From contig OU452219.1 of the NCBI GenBank assembly GCA_911728455.2, positions 9,484,320-9,548,319 on the forward strand: 64,000 nucleotides of DNA, in the 5' to 3' direction. The position numbers and the translations under genes were made by a program. This stretch comes from Marthasterias glacialis (lineage: Eukaryota; Echinodermata; Asteroidea; Forcipulatida; Asteriidae). Position 1 is the first letter of the stretch. Each line of letters opens with the position of its first letter. Positions 61,701 through 64,000 of the stretch are shown here, piece by piece. The notes beneath the pieces are model-generated. The model worked only from the letters and a program-made list of their open reading frames with translations, was not told the DNA's origin and searched no databases.

Positions 61701-62982
61701 CCGGTCCTTAGTCCAGTTAGTCCAGTGAGAGTATTGGCACTATATGGTGCTAGGTTGAGCTATAGCTTTTGAGTTTTTTTATGAGTAGACTTAGTGGTAC
61801 TAGTAGTAGTTAGACCCAATACGTGGGGCGCTGTACTCCTTTTTTCAGAAAATTTTACTTGGACGGTTGAAGACCTACTGTTGTACTAACACCCTAGTCC
61901 GAGTTACCTGGACCCAACAATAACACCTTTTTTAGCATTTGGACATGATCTGGCGTATGTACATGTAGGCCAGATCATGTCCAAAGGTTTAAACTCATGA
62001 CTGAGTAATAATGGTAGAGAGCAGATGTACAACTTTTCTTCAACGAAGATGATGACGTCTACCAAAACCCTGTGGATGCACGATCAGAACCCGAAACTAT
62101 GTTAACTACATCTGTCAATCACCCATTTGTGGTCAAGCCCTCCAATCAATAGAATTATGGGGCTAACACGCGTTCTATGCCTAATATTATGTCAATCAAG
62201 TTCAGGGAAAATTTACAACAAATTACGAGAACTTCATACTACAGCCTACTTATTGTGTATTTAATGCCGAATTTGTACGTAAATAAATCTTGTCACGTTT
62301 CCTTCCCCGTAATTTTTAATAACGAAAAAAGAACAGAAAAAGGAAACATACCCACCCCGAACCCCTGAAATATTTTTTTTTAATGCACCTAGGTCAATTA
62401 GGCATGTTACGAAGTCAATTTCGAGAATTTTAAATTTATTGGGCCTAAATGCATTCCACTACTAGACCCAGTAACTGGGGCGCTGTACTCCTTTTTTTAG
62501 ATTTTGACATTATCTGTCGTACTAGCTAGTACGACAGATAATGTCAAAATCTCAAAAAAGGAGTACAGCGCCCCAGTTACTGGGTCTATTCCACTACAAT
62601 AAAAAAGTATACATGTAAACTTCCAGGAGAAAATTCACAAAGGGTTATAAATATACGCGCTAAAAGTTAGCAGATACATGTATGTAGACCCAGTAACTTG
62701 GGCGCTGTACTCCTTTTTTGAGATTTTGACATTATCCGTCGTACTACCGATGTCAAAATCTCAAAAAAGGAGTACAGCGCCCCAGTTACTGCATTATGCT
62801 GGGGGTCTAAGCAGATATAACATAGCAGATAAATTAACAAGAACAATTTGACAAGAACCCTCGAAAGTTGAAGCAATGAAGAAAGTCTCGTTCAACTTCA
62901 ACTAGGCCTAAGTAATGTTTACCTTTTTTCCGTTACAAAAAAACACCAGAACATCAGACTTCTCTGTAGTAGGCATCTTCAT
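22745..62982 (-). CDS. XDH: Xanthine dehydrogenase gene (31 of an inferred 32 coding exons)
   Basis: The span encodes a molybdenum-iron-flavin hydroxylase that oxidises hypoxanthine to xanthine and xanthine to urate, normally cytosolic. Domain order: plant-type 2Fe-2S (exons 1-4), second 2Fe-2S (exon 5), FAD-binding (exons 7-12), CO-dehydrogenase-like FAD C-terminal (exons 13-14), molybdopterin domains (exons 16-31). Visible key residues: CGEGGCGAC and QCGFC / LCRC cluster ligands; GNTEVG of the FAD site; [23 protein letters not shown] and GEPPL of the Mo site. The Glu of GGKE argues for XDH over aldehyde oxidase, which lacks it. Exon lengths sum to 3944 nt; with an unlocated exon 2 of about 67 nt the protein is about 1335 residues, the normal size. 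All phases agree. Intron 12 holds a full-length LTR retrotransposon in the same orientation. Confidence 0.96.
23630..23835 (+). mobile_element. SINE subfamily copy
   Basis: gggcttgaatcccggcc, acccagaagtaaatg and gagcagagatggcaatc; truncated at the left. Confidence 0.65.
24059..24226 (-). CDS. XDH: XDH exon 31 (catalytic Glu)
   Basis: 56 codons, acceptor TTGCAG|GCAATC, donor [32 protein letters not shown] contains the catalytic base Glu of GEPPL; then [20 protein letters not shown]. Confidence 0.97.
24350..24765 (+). mobile_element. Second tRNA-derived SINE family, full copy
   Basis: gtagccaagtggcctatcgc and gggttcgattcccgg are A and B boxes of a Leu/Ser-like tRNA head. The body has gagaaggggtttgccc and the tail aataagcgctttgagacgcc. 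A matching copy is at 56518-56900. Confidence 0.8.
25111..25299 (-). CDS. XDH: XDH exon 30
   Basis: 63 codons, acceptor TCTTAG|ATTGAA, donor [32 protein letters not shown] then [20 protein letters not shown]. Confidence 0.96.
25398..25558. mobile_element. Copy of the gggcccaatttcatagagc MITE family
   Basis: Ends ggcccaaattcatagagctgc and ttatgaaactgagccc, with internal gctaagcaaaataagcag as in the 2789-2982 copy. Confidence 0.75.
25947..26127 (-). CDS. XDH: XDH exon 29
   Basis: Acceptor GGATTAG|AACTCC, donor GGACAG|GTAGTA, phase 2 to 0. [20 protein letters not shown] then [15 protein letters not shown], highly conserved in XDH. Confidence 0.97.
26728..26878. mobile_element. Foldback MITE (attggattctccagact)
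   Basis: Inverted ends aattggattctccagact and agtctgaggaatccaatt, with ggcaagcttttgc in the middle. A related copy lies at about 7330-7500. Confidence 0.7.
26999..27051 (-). CDS. XDH: XDH exon 28
   Basis: Acceptor AACAG|GTTATG, donor TACAA|GTGAGT, phase 0 to 2. [17 protein letters not shown], the SLS.TGFY motif of the Mo domain. Confidence 0.95.
27590..27785 (+). mobile_element. SINE subfamily copy
   Basis: gtgggttcaaatcctgg, cttcacccaggagtaaatg and gagctgagatggttg. Confidence 0.65.
28050..28124 (-). CDS. XDH: XDH exon 27
   Basis: 25 codons, acceptor AATAG|GCTGCT, donor [32 protein letters not shown]. Confidence 0.94.
28175..28445. mobile_element. Foldback repeat, second copy
   Basis: Reverse-oriented relative of 5715-5985: gtggtccactggattgcag, tgttctaatagaacatt at the centre, and gcgtctcagaagt / taagacgcttcc near the ends. 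Confidence 0.6.
28745..29000. repeat. Dispersed repeat family, reverse copy
   Basis: ttcgtttcatccacacaaat and gcccattatgccgggg are complements of family blocks, so this partial copy is inverted. Confidence 0.65.
29191..29415 (-). CDS. XDH: XDH exon 26 (GVEMGQG)
   Basis: 75 codons, acceptor TGTAG|GCTGGT, donor [32 protein letters not shown] and [20 protein letters not shown] are molybdopterin-contacting motifs. Confidence 0.97.
29484..29667. mobile_element. Copy of the gggcccaatttcatagagc MITE family
   Basis: tttcatagagctgcttt start and ctctatgaaattgggccc end, 69 bp upstream (in transcript order) of XDH exon 26. Confidence 0.75.
29897..29978 (-). CDS. XDH: XDH exon 25
   Basis: Acceptor TTTCAG|CGAGAA, donor AATCAG|GTAAGG, phase 2 to 0. 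[20 protein letters not shown], the conserved KKGI..TPTKFGI motif. Confidence 0.96.
30324..30469 (-). CDS. XDH: XDH exon 24
   Basis: Acceptor ACCCAG|ATTCGA, donor AATAG|GTAAAA, phase 0 to 2. REGD-type [20 protein letters not shown], then [11 protein letters not shown]. Confidence 0.95.
30531..30602. repeat. Near-perfect hairpin with 29-bp arms
   Basis: gctgcaggctgctaag... and its complement ...cttagcagcctgcagc, with a loop of about 14 nt. It is followed by gatcgaaacgtcgag, a tail motif seen at the ends of many retroelement fragments. It lies within an XDH intron. Confidence 0.85.
31043..31234 (-). CDS. XDH: XDH exon 23 (FRGFG, substrate Arg)
   Basis: 64 codons, acceptor ATCTAG|GTCTTG, donor [32 protein letters not shown] carries the Arg that orients substrate and the cofactor loop. 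Confidence 0.96.
31345..31925. repeat. Dispersed repeat family, copy 2
   Basis: Has all family blocks including gagtaccactggcac, gccaagagaacaaag, cctcttcttggaac and gtgtgggtgaaacgaag. Confidence 0.8.
32444..32618 (-). CDS. XDH: XDH exon 22
   Basis: Acceptor CTGAAG|GGTGAA, donor GTTTCG|GTGAGT, phase 2 to 0. [20 protein letters not shown] then [10 protein letters not shown] and [11 protein letters not shown]. Confidence 0.95.
33255..33480 (-). mobile_element. SINE subfamily copy (reverse)
   Basis: ctccttaggagtatgcagc, tactcctgggtgatg and gagattcgaacccac are complements of the family tail, body and B box. Confidence 0.7.
33533..33666 (-). CDS. XDH: XDH exon 21 (GGGFGGKE, substrate Glu)
   Basis: Acceptor TCCTTAG|TCCATG, donor CAAAAA|GTAAGC, phase 0 to 2. 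[18 protein letters not shown]; the Glu of GGKE binds purine substrates in XDH and is replaced in aldehyde oxidases. Confidence 0.96.
33729..34275. repeat. Dispersed repeat family, copy 3
   Basis: cggaattgccggaatc, gagagtaccattggc, tctcttgacaaagc, ataatcctcttcttgg and gtgtgggtgaaacc in family order. Confidence 0.8.
34442..34660 (-). CDS. XDH: XDH exon 20 (Mo site Gln)
   Basis: 73 codons, acceptor AACAG|GACGCC, donor [25 protein letters not shown] holds the Gln that lies by the molybdenum in this family; it ends [15 protein letters not shown]. Confidence 0.96.
35520..35640 (+). mobile_element. tRNA-related SINE, partial copy
   Basis: tggtctagttgaaagacatctgctctagaatggc, B box gggttcaaatccc and cacccaggtgattt. 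Confidence 0.7.
36279..36398 (-). CDS. XDH: XDH exon 19
   Basis: 40 codons, phase 0 to 0. [20 protein letters not shown], then [15 protein letters not shown]. Confidence 0.95.
36605..36734 (-). CDS. XDH: XDH exon 18
   Basis: Acceptor GGGTAG|GGCTGT, donor [29 protein letters not shown] and DDPLFADKE; the DVPGSN motif is typical of the family. Confidence 0.95.
37559..37610 (-). CDS. XDH: XDH exon 17
   Basis: Acceptor CAACAG|GTGAAC, donor ATCCT|GTAAGC, phase 1 to 2. [18 protein letters not shown]. Confidence 0.95.
37872..37989 (-). CDS. XDH: XDH exon 16 (start of Mo domain)
   Basis: Acceptor TGCAG|GAGGTT, donor [31 protein letters not shown] then VDDLPQVKG, the entry motif of the molybdopterin domain. 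Confidence 0.96.
38372..38464 (-). CDS. XDH: XDH exon 15 (linker)
   Basis: 31 codons, acceptor ATGCAG|CCTGGC, donor TATCAG|GTAATA. Low-conservation linker ending VKGVQMYQ before the Mo domain. Confidence 0.92.
38536..38560. repeat. Poly-G tract
   Basis: Five G, one C, then 19 G, about 70 bp upstream of XDH exon 15 in transcript order; it could form a quadruplex on the plus strand. Confidence 0.9.
39085..39250 (-). CDS. XDH: XDH exon 14
   Basis: Acceptor GTTTAG|AGCGTG, donor AAGCTG|GTAAGA, phase 2 to 0. [20 protein letters not shown] then [14 protein letters not shown], end of the FAD C-terminal domain. Confidence 0.96.
39470..39790 (-). mobile_element. tRNA-related SINE with opposed B boxes, reverse copy
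   Basis: Mirror of 21395-21725: gggattcgaaccc at 39567-39579 and gcagttcgaatcct at 39648-39660, with gactaccaagattgcccgg between. Confidence 0.75.
40055..40202. repeat. 74-bp direct duplication
   Basis: atagtttaacatcaaatgcggg at 40061 recurs at 40135, and the two 74-bp copies differ by about one base. Confidence 0.9.
40748..40932 (-). CDS. XDH: XDH exon 13
   Basis: Acceptor ATCCAG|AATGAA, donor GGGAG|GTAAAT, phase 0 to 2. [20 protein letters not shown] (RREDDIA motif) and [16 protein letters not shown] of the FAD C-terminal subdomain. It joins exon 12 across 8.7 kb. Confidence 0.96.
40975..41174. repeat. 141-bp tandem duplication, second copy split by the retrotransposon
   Basis: The unit starting ttcacaagaaaaatgt at 40975 recurs at 41116 (141-bp offset). 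The second copy stops at 41174 where the LTR element begins and resumes at 49356 with tatcactgtgaggtc, as in the first copy near 41031. Confidence 0.85.
41175..41882 (-). repeat. 3' LTR of the retrotransposon
   Basis: 708 bp, terminal TGTAG...TTACA in element orientation. It shows no difference by eye from the copy at 48648-49355. It is preceded on its internal side by a purine-rich tract. Confidence 0.95.
41883..41896 (-). other. Polypurine tract
   Basis: Read on the minus strand, AGAAGGGGGGATG abuts the TG of the 3' LTR, the expected plus-strand primer site. The stop codon of the pol frame overlaps this end. Confidence 0.8.
41894..45904 (-). CDS. pol: Retrotransposon reverse transcriptase, RNase H and integrase
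   Basis: 1336 residues from the first Met after the TGA. Reverse transcriptase: LCIDYRTLN (about 68-76) and YMDD (168-171). RNase H: HVDASRDG (335-342), with later acidic residues at 378 and 405. Integrase: zinc-binding H633, H638, C668, C671, and a D699, D758, E794 triad with 35 residues between the last two. A GPF/Y-like module (GPHKLADKW) follows. The last 330 residues are acidic, Ser/Thr/Glu-rich and of unknown role. The frame ends just inside the polypurine tract. It is in the same frame as the protease segment. Confidence 0.93.
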   Translation of the reverse strand: MTQGVQHEIRLADEQPFRERSRRISPADLSDLRDHLQHLLDIGVITESKSRYASPIVIVRKKTGKMRLCIDYRTLNSRTVPDQYAVPLVQEALDCLHGCNWFSVIDLKSGYYQIPMRPEDKEKTAFICPAGFYQFERMPQGVKGAPATFQRLMEQCMSGLNLSEVLVYMDDVIIFAPTLELMEERLAKVLRRLSEYGLKIAPEKCQLCCSSVKYLGHVVSSEGVQTDPDKVKAIRSWPTPTDIKQVRSFLGLAGYYRRFIDGFAKLAKPLHELTAVDKKMTLSHQTTEGNCTDNKVTFASRWTTRCEGAFQALKDRLCSAPVLAFADVMQPFVMHVDASRDGLGAVLCQESQGKLRPVAYASRGLTPSEKNYPAHKLEFLGLKWSVTDKFKDYLYSARGTKVFTDNNPLTYVLSSAKLDATGHRWLAALTSYDFSIHYKPGRCNQDADALSRRPHEGTLSEASGKDQTEKIHILQARLQGDADECSPILEGDTMHAISETHQGDTIHQDNKDESVEAGNYSLIHSLALSAGAVPIDYEGPVQSPDLEGGSIDWQAEQAADENIRMVIGFVGKGRKPQGISAFPKEVGLMLNQFSKLHLREGILYRRVVDAQEKECFQLVLPSSFREKAIVGVHNELGHLGAERAVALARRRFYWPRMATQIEAWVSNCARCVSYKTTQKVAAPLVNISTTCPLELVCIDFLKLEPDSSGAQYILVVTDHFSRYAQAYPTRDKSSRTVAHVLWEKYFLYYGLPKRVHSDQGREFDNKLIKELTHLLGIRKSRTTPYHPQGDPQPERFNRTLLSMLGTLPRDKKEKWSKFVGPLVHAYNCTRNDSTGFSPYYIMFGREARIPLDLCFGTTPDGVTNKDHSKYVSELRQSLENAYQLASRESAKLSASNKKRYDLRVRGSDLNEGDRVLIRNVGFKGPHKLADKWNDTVYCVVNRQNDGIPVYRVKPEKGKGATKVLHRNMILPIGVLTGENQPPPAVETPKRPVTRQMKHQKLEVSSELTQDKESLTEDQAEDQDDDETSNIITIWSKHKENVPVSGTEVNVPENSSSRETGSEEIQKSYEDPTAATSPLRIDAESFVPSGWKSTNDDIMPLDEANSHTSTLSQTETDSIGVSPEETEQMETDSAGASQGKTEPMINNPEVDGEGGKLLAASLACDEVPDAEVSCEGHCNDSVDDGTSDIYPVNEGSSSEVLDATSKDLSGVCNGTIECVPDGGEDPDIGVEIVADSMLSPSFESTSVVDVATGEDTTTADVSVKTESAVESSVETSDEVYVSRSGRQRRPPKRFTYDTFGQPTCNKFSVNALEQWVPDFCKPFFFPTKSRIGTMPPV
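45914..46936 (-). CDS. pro: Retrotransposon protease segment
   Basis: 340 residues from the first Met; the frame is open farther up into the end of gag. [10 protein letters not shown] at about residues 36-45 is the DSG active site of a retropepsin. The rest is a long spacer typical of gypsy elements. It ends at TGA 45914-45916, after which the same frame continues into reverse transcriptase. Confidence 0.88.
   Translation of the reverse strand: MRNHIQFQAGTDIPVGLIGNNLVENCYVDGVKARCLLDSGSQVTLIHESFFQKLGKTLHPLEDLVLWHGGGGQIPYLGWTDVDIGFDADFCGTSQSSAVLALVVPDGRDSTHHQLIIGTNSGAIRNCYESLFGNQRESKGQDNLHISAACREIYHDFEVAEKAGPEGRIGLVNRKSNGRHSLVIPARSQKFVSGTVRNRLGRPVTALIDEVNPKRLPGGIETICSLVKIGTGFRRVKVCLQNQTDQDIQLPNKCFLAGVFLPVSVSSTSSDESRTPVTDSAKCYATNATHGSSVPLSTSPKTTEDEFKTFPFVWGPIDAAWRDRILKLAYSHLEVFSQHE
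46945..48204 (-). CDS. gag: Retrotransposon Gag (CCHC knuckle, PNMA-like N-terminus)
   Basis: The start at ATG 48204 (MADSGLMKL) gives 419 residues; the open frame extends farther up through a lysine run derived from a poly-T tract, which I take as untranslated. The N-terminal 90 residues ([16 protein letters not shown], then a basic/hydrophobic helix) resemble the N-terminal domain of PNMA proteins, themselves derived from gypsy Gag. Residues about 150-340 look like a capsid. A zinc knuckle C-x2-C-x4-H-x4-C is at about 370-383. The frame ends at TAG 46945-46947, and the protease frame overlaps in -1, so expression by -1 frameshift is likely. Confidence 0.9.
   Translation of the reverse strand: MADSGLMKLAKDWCKKDDVPVGSALLLVGDKGLDESTEALARALSKTIKHLVGVSRQERQGITHLLCEFDQEVAKVVLPPSETFKVCVAGNDIQFRIHRLMDQPHKFKSRVMLKDLETEPSADEVTKATAEQGPSKTLSQVLSSCSISGGRKLRPFSGARQPPKDEDPFDTWIEVVTGQLEEEPDDAERRRRLREALRPPAANIITDLRSEQPQATAEEYLAALELAFGSTESPEELCFKFQSMRQKREEAPSEFLARLQAVLRKLVRKGGVQREKINSLLLDQFIKGILYNDILLVNLRLKDARNKPPPYLKLLQMVRREEAEQQEKSQQRVDKPADTASTTTTPKSAKSFSHYTEKKYIGKRSRPNFCYGCGEEDHFKAKCPNKPNFEEVNNKLIKFLQGNEKGRLTGSNQKPNPSN
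48205..48647 (-). other. Retrotransposon 5' leader
   Basis: Between the 5' LTR and the gag start. AT-rich, with a T17-type homopolymer at 48270-48286. No protein signal seen. Confidence 0.6.
48625..48647 (-). other. Putative tRNA primer-binding site
   Basis: The first bases inside the 5' LTR read TTTTTGGCGATCTTGCCAGG on the minus strand. A TGG a few bases after the LTR is the usual start of a primer-binding site. I cannot name the matching tRNA. Confidence 0.55.
48648..49355 (-). repeat. 5' LTR of the retrotransposon
   Basis: 708-bp partner of the LTR at 41175-41882. It would carry the element's promoter, oriented toward lower coordinates like XDH itself. Confidence 0.95.
49665..49771 (-). 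CDS. XDH: XDH exon 12
   Basis: Acceptor TTTCAG|GAACTC, donor [32 protein letters not shown] then NIPFTSE. Last exon before the retrotransposon-bearing intron. Confidence 0.95.
49790..50010. repeat. Dispersed repeat of about 220 bp, copy 2
   Basis: Partner of 7730-7950, placed between XDH exons 11 and 12. A palindrome around ggaatgttcaattcaac is visible. Confidence 0.6.
50088..50184 (-). CDS. XDH: XDH exon 11 (FAD domain)
   Basis: Acceptor TCACAG|AGTTTG, donor [32 protein letters not shown] is the conserved [12 protein letters not shown] motif with Thr for Asn at GGTI. Confidence 0.96.
50345..50421 (-). CDS. XDH: XDH exon 10 (FAD domain, LRWFAG)
   Basis: Acceptor GCACAG|AGCCCA, donor ACTGCG|GTGAGT, phase 1 to 0. 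[19 protein letters not shown] includes LRWFAG, in the segment that lines the flavin/NAD site in XDH. Confidence 0.95.
50636..51200. repeat. Dispersed repeat family, copy 4
   Basis: Same blocks; the segment acttgacaaagccaagagaacaaag is locally triplicated (about 50727-50801). Confidence 0.8.
51310..51477 (-). CDS. XDH: XDH exon 9 (FAD domain)
   Basis: Acceptor TTGCAG|GTGTTG, donor ATCAG|GTGGGT, phase 1 to 1. [20 protein letters not shown], then a variable stretch ending [11 protein letters not shown]. Confidence 0.96.
51625..51890 (+). mobile_element. SINE subfamily (gctgcatactcctaagg tail)
   Basis: tagtggacaagcagtctaac and ggttggagtcccg head, tgcttctcatcacccaggag body, gctgcatactcctaaggag tail. 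Related copies: 12655-12930, 23630-23835, 27590-27785 (+) and 33255-33480 (minus). Confidence 0.75.
51985..52150. mobile_element. Copy of the gggcccaatttcatagagc MITE family (degenerate)
   Basis: Starts attccatagagctac and holds gctaagcgaaaatcttacagg and ttgcctggtaacctgatt in family order; the right end is decayed. Confidence 0.6.
52315..52459 (-). CDS. XDH: XDH exon 8 (FAD domain)
   Basis: Acceptor TTGTAG|ATGATG, donor GTTG|GTGGGT, phase 0 to 1. [20 protein letters not shown] and [11 protein letters not shown]; the GNTE segment contacts FAD. Confidence 0.96.
52774..52854 (-). CDS. XDH: XDH exon 7
   Basis: 27 codons, acceptor TACAG|GTATCC, donor [32 protein letters not shown] is the conserved entry to the FAD domain. 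Confidence 0.96.
53971..54042 (-). CDS. XDH: XDH exon 6 (Cys-rich linker)
   Basis: 24 codons, acceptor TGCAG|GAGGGT, donor [27 protein letters not shown] is the variable, cysteine-rich linker after the second cluster; CCMN matches the family. Confidence 0.92.
54714..54902 (-). CDS. XDH: XDH exon 5 (second 2Fe-2S cluster)
   Basis: 63 codons, phase 0 to 0. [20 protein letters not shown] and [17 protein letters not shown] hold the C-x2-C and C-x-C ligands of the helical 2Fe-2S domain. Confidence 0.97.
55625..55733 (-). CDS. XDH: XDH exon 4
   Basis: Acceptor TTCAG|TCACTA, donor [32 protein letters not shown] supplies the fourth ligand (Cys of PIC), then [14 protein letters not shown]. Confidence 0.96.
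56518..56900 (+). mobile_element. Second tRNA-derived SINE family, full copy
   Basis: gtggccgagcggtcaagtgc and gggttcaagtcccgg head, gagaaggggtttgccc body, aataagcgccttgag tail; colinear with 24350-24765. Confidence 0.8.
56940..57060 (+). mobile_element. Third tRNA-derived repeat (gggctggatagctcagttgg)
   Basis: The head resembles a tRNA D arm and ggttcaaatcct a B box, but the cloverleaf does not close, so it is a SINE fragment and not a tRNA gene. A reverse fragment is at 35855-35916. Confidence 0.6.
57338..57422 (-). CDS. XDH: XDH exon 3 (first 2Fe-2S cluster)
   Basis: Acceptor CACAG|GGAGTA, donor ATCAG|GTAAGA, phase 1 to 2. [20 protein letters not shown] carries three of the four cysteine ligands of the plant-type cluster. 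Confidence 0.96.
57950..58540. mobile_element. Large foldback element, copy 2
   Basis: The core is a hairpin (ggcagggttgtggcc... and complement ...ggccacgaccctgc) with gaccgagccaaag near the loop, flanked by aataaaagag and its counterpart. Outer sequence matches the 18.0-18.7 kb element in reverse, including cattcataaatacccc at its far end. Confidence 0.75.
58560..61800. other. AT-rich intronic sequence with no recognised feature
   Basis: Part of XDH intron 1 or 2. I saw no exon, tRNA-like head or long inverted repeat here. The open frames are short and unsupported. Confidence 0.6.
61811..61865. mobile_element. Half copy of the palindromic MITE
   Basis: Only one arm, tagaccca...ggggcgctgtactcc, is recognisable before the sequence diverges. 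A separate short palindrome (ggacatgatctgg and complement) follows at about 61941-61982. Confidence 0.6.
62463..62587. mobile_element. Palindromic MITE with 9-10-bp target duplication
   Basis: 125 bp, almost entirely palindromic: tagacccagtaact...agttactgggtct, centre near 62524. It is flanked by attccactac at 62453-62462 and again at 62588-62597. A 9-10-bp duplication points to a Mutator-like transposase, by family rule; no transposase is seen here. Confidence 0.88.
62685..62810. mobile_element. Second copy of the palindromic MITE
   Basis: Same arms (tagacccagtaact, ggcgctgtactcc and their complements) with a shorter centre and an extra insertion near the right end. An agcagata repeat flanks it imperfectly. 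It lies about 110 bp inside XDH intron 1. Confidence 0.8.
62923..62982 (-). CDS. XDH: XDH exon 1 (start)
   Basis: ATG at 62982, with a second in-frame ATG at 62976. Encodes [18 protein letters not shown] from the second Met, matching the family's first beta strand of the 2Fe-2S domain. Donor AAAAAG|GTAAAC, phase 0. Exon 2 should lie between here and 57422. Confidence 0.85.
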
Positions 62983-63192
62983 AAAATTAAAAAGCAGAAA
63001 CTGTACAAACTTCTTATTCTAGCATTCAACAATGTTTGAACCTGCAGGAAATTCTGAAGAGCTGAAAACACAGTCCACAACTGCTAAAAGAGGCGTAGTG
63101 CTAGCTGCTGAATGCTGTGCTGTTGTTTATTTTGCGGTGCCATACGATCTTTGATTTTTATGTAGTACGTGGACCAGACTGAAGTGAGCACT

Positions 63193-63234
63193 AAATTTGG
63201 TGCTGGCCCTAAATTTGTTGCCAGCACCAAATTT
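63193..63234. repeat. 15-bp perfect inverted repeat upstream of XDH
   Basis: aaatttggtgctggc (63193-63207) and its reverse complement (63220-63234) are separated by 12 nt. The site is about 210 bp above the XDH ATG. It could be cruciform, a regulatory palindrome or an element end. Confidence 0.75.
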
Positions 63235-63303
63235 CAAAAGATTCGACAACGACCGTCAATAACGGTCAAGGTCCTTCTTAAGTGTTCGGAAATACAGAGT
63301 TTT

Positions 63304-64000
63304 CATCTGAAATGTTTTCACAGTAAAATTATGAAATTTTTAATTTTTTCTTCATAGACGTGTTCCTCACATCGCAAACCATCACTCTTAGGCGCCCCGA
63401 CTTAATTAGTCTACTAATTAGGTCAGCCCAACTAATTAAACAACGGCATAAAGTTAGCCCGCATTCGCATTTCATATACAGAGTGACAAATACACACGCA
63501 ACTACCTAATTTCCATCTGAAATGTTTTCACAGTAAAATTATTAATTTTTTATTTTTTCTTCATAGACGTGTTCCTCACATCCCGAACCATCACTCGTAG
63601 GCGCCCCGACTTAATTAGTCTACTAATTAGGTCAGCCCAACTAATTAAACAACGGCATAAAGTGAGCCCACATACGCGTTTCATGATATACTGTGACAAA
63701 TACACACGCAAATACCTAATTTCCATCTGAAATGTTTTCACAGTAAAATTATGTATTTTTTAATTTTTTCTTCATAGACGTGTTCCTCACATCCCAAACC
63801 ATCACGCATAGGCGCCCCGACTAAATTAGTCCACTAATTAGGTCAGCCCAACTAATTAAGTAACGGCATAAAGTTAGCCCGTATACGCATTTCATCAACA
63901 GAGTGACAAATACACACGCAACTACCTAATTTCCATCTGAAATGTTTTCACAGTAAAATTATGAATTTTTTTATTTTTTTTTCATAGACGTGTTCCTCAC
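63304..64000. repeat. 210-bp tandem array upstream of XDH
   Basis: Units begin catctgaaatgttttcac at 63304, 63514, 63724 and 63934, exactly 210 bp apart, and run off the right edge. Each contains several short ctaattag palindromes. The first unit starts about 320 bp above the XDH ATG. No open frame is conserved among copies. Confidence 0.95.

Larger units (their letters stand above)
57423..62922 (-). other. XDH introns 1-2, with exon 2 not located
   Basis: About 5.5 kb between exons 1 and 3. An exon of about 3n+1 nt encoding the DPE..TLL.YLR segment must be here, but I could not identify it by eye. The stretch holds the large foldback at 57950-58540, long AT-rich sequence with nothing recognised (58560-61800) and palindromic MITEs (61811-62810). 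Confidence 0.6.

Noticed and set aside
61680..61760. Candidate for XDH exon 2 (minus-strand CTCACTGGACTAACTG)
   Set aside because: It looks like the expected L.G.LTG end but has no GT donor and no upstream DPE or YLR coding.
22745..62982. Aldehyde oxidase rather than xanthine dehydrogenase
   Set aside because: The Glu of GGGFGGKE and other XDH-type residues are present, and the FAD-domain motifs match XDH.

Overview
This window is animal nuclear DNA. It holds two co-oriented, intron-rich genes on the minus strand, surrounded by short interspersed repeats, foldback elements, satellites and one full-length LTR retrotransposon. Every exon given here is bounded by AG/GT splice sites, and the phases join from exon to exon. 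The repeat landscape and exon structure suggest a marine invertebrate deuterostome, possibly an echinoderm such as a sea star. That assignment is inference; no taxon-diagnostic sequence was tested.

Region 1-2487: a 44-bp tandem satellite of about 55 copies, running off the left edge and ending in an inverted copy of its own unit. It lies downstream (in gene direction) of the last visible exon of gene 2, so it is probably inside an intron of that gene or beyond it.

Region 2532-19046 (minus): the 5' part of a gene for an alpha/beta-hydrolase of the prolyl-oligopeptidase (S9-like) type. I located 18 coding exons, including a 14-nt microexon. It starts with an N-terminal hydrophobic signal/anchor, has an HGTG motif and a GHSMGG nucleophile elbow, and runs out of the window before the expected catalytic Asp and His. 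One small exon (3n+1 nt) between 17321 and 18764 was not found. Next to exon 8454-8568 lies a decayed tandem copy of its 5' half.

Region 19047-22744: intergenic; a CpG-rich patch just upstream of gene 2, then SINE and foldback elements.

Region 22745-62982 (minus): a nearly complete xanthine dehydrogenase gene over about 40 kb. I placed 31 of an inferred 32 coding exons; only exon 2 is missing. Domain order is 2Fe-2S, 2Fe-2S, FAD, molybdopterin domains 1 and 2, and the molybdenum-site residues expected of XDH are present (Gln of [10 protein letters not shown], Glu of GGGFGGKE, Arg of FRGFG, Glu of GEPPL). The predicted length is about 1335 residues, the usual family size.

Region 41175-49355: a young Ty3/gypsy-type retrotransposon sits in XDH intron 12, in the same orientation as the gene. 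It has two 708-bp LTRs that look identical, a 4-bp target duplication, a Gag with a CCHC knuckle and a PNMA-like N-terminus, and a protease-RT-RNase H-integrase frame broken by one in-frame TGA.

Region 62983-64000: upstream flank of XDH, with a 15-bp perfect inverted repeat about 210 bp above the ATG and a 210-bp tandem array that runs off the right edge. I found no protein-coding system that looks wholly new. The most unusual items are the hydrolase gene with its microexon and dead exon copy, the retrotransposon's in-frame stop and Gag type, a palindromic MITE with 9-10-bp target duplications, and a SINE with two opposed tRNA-like B boxes.
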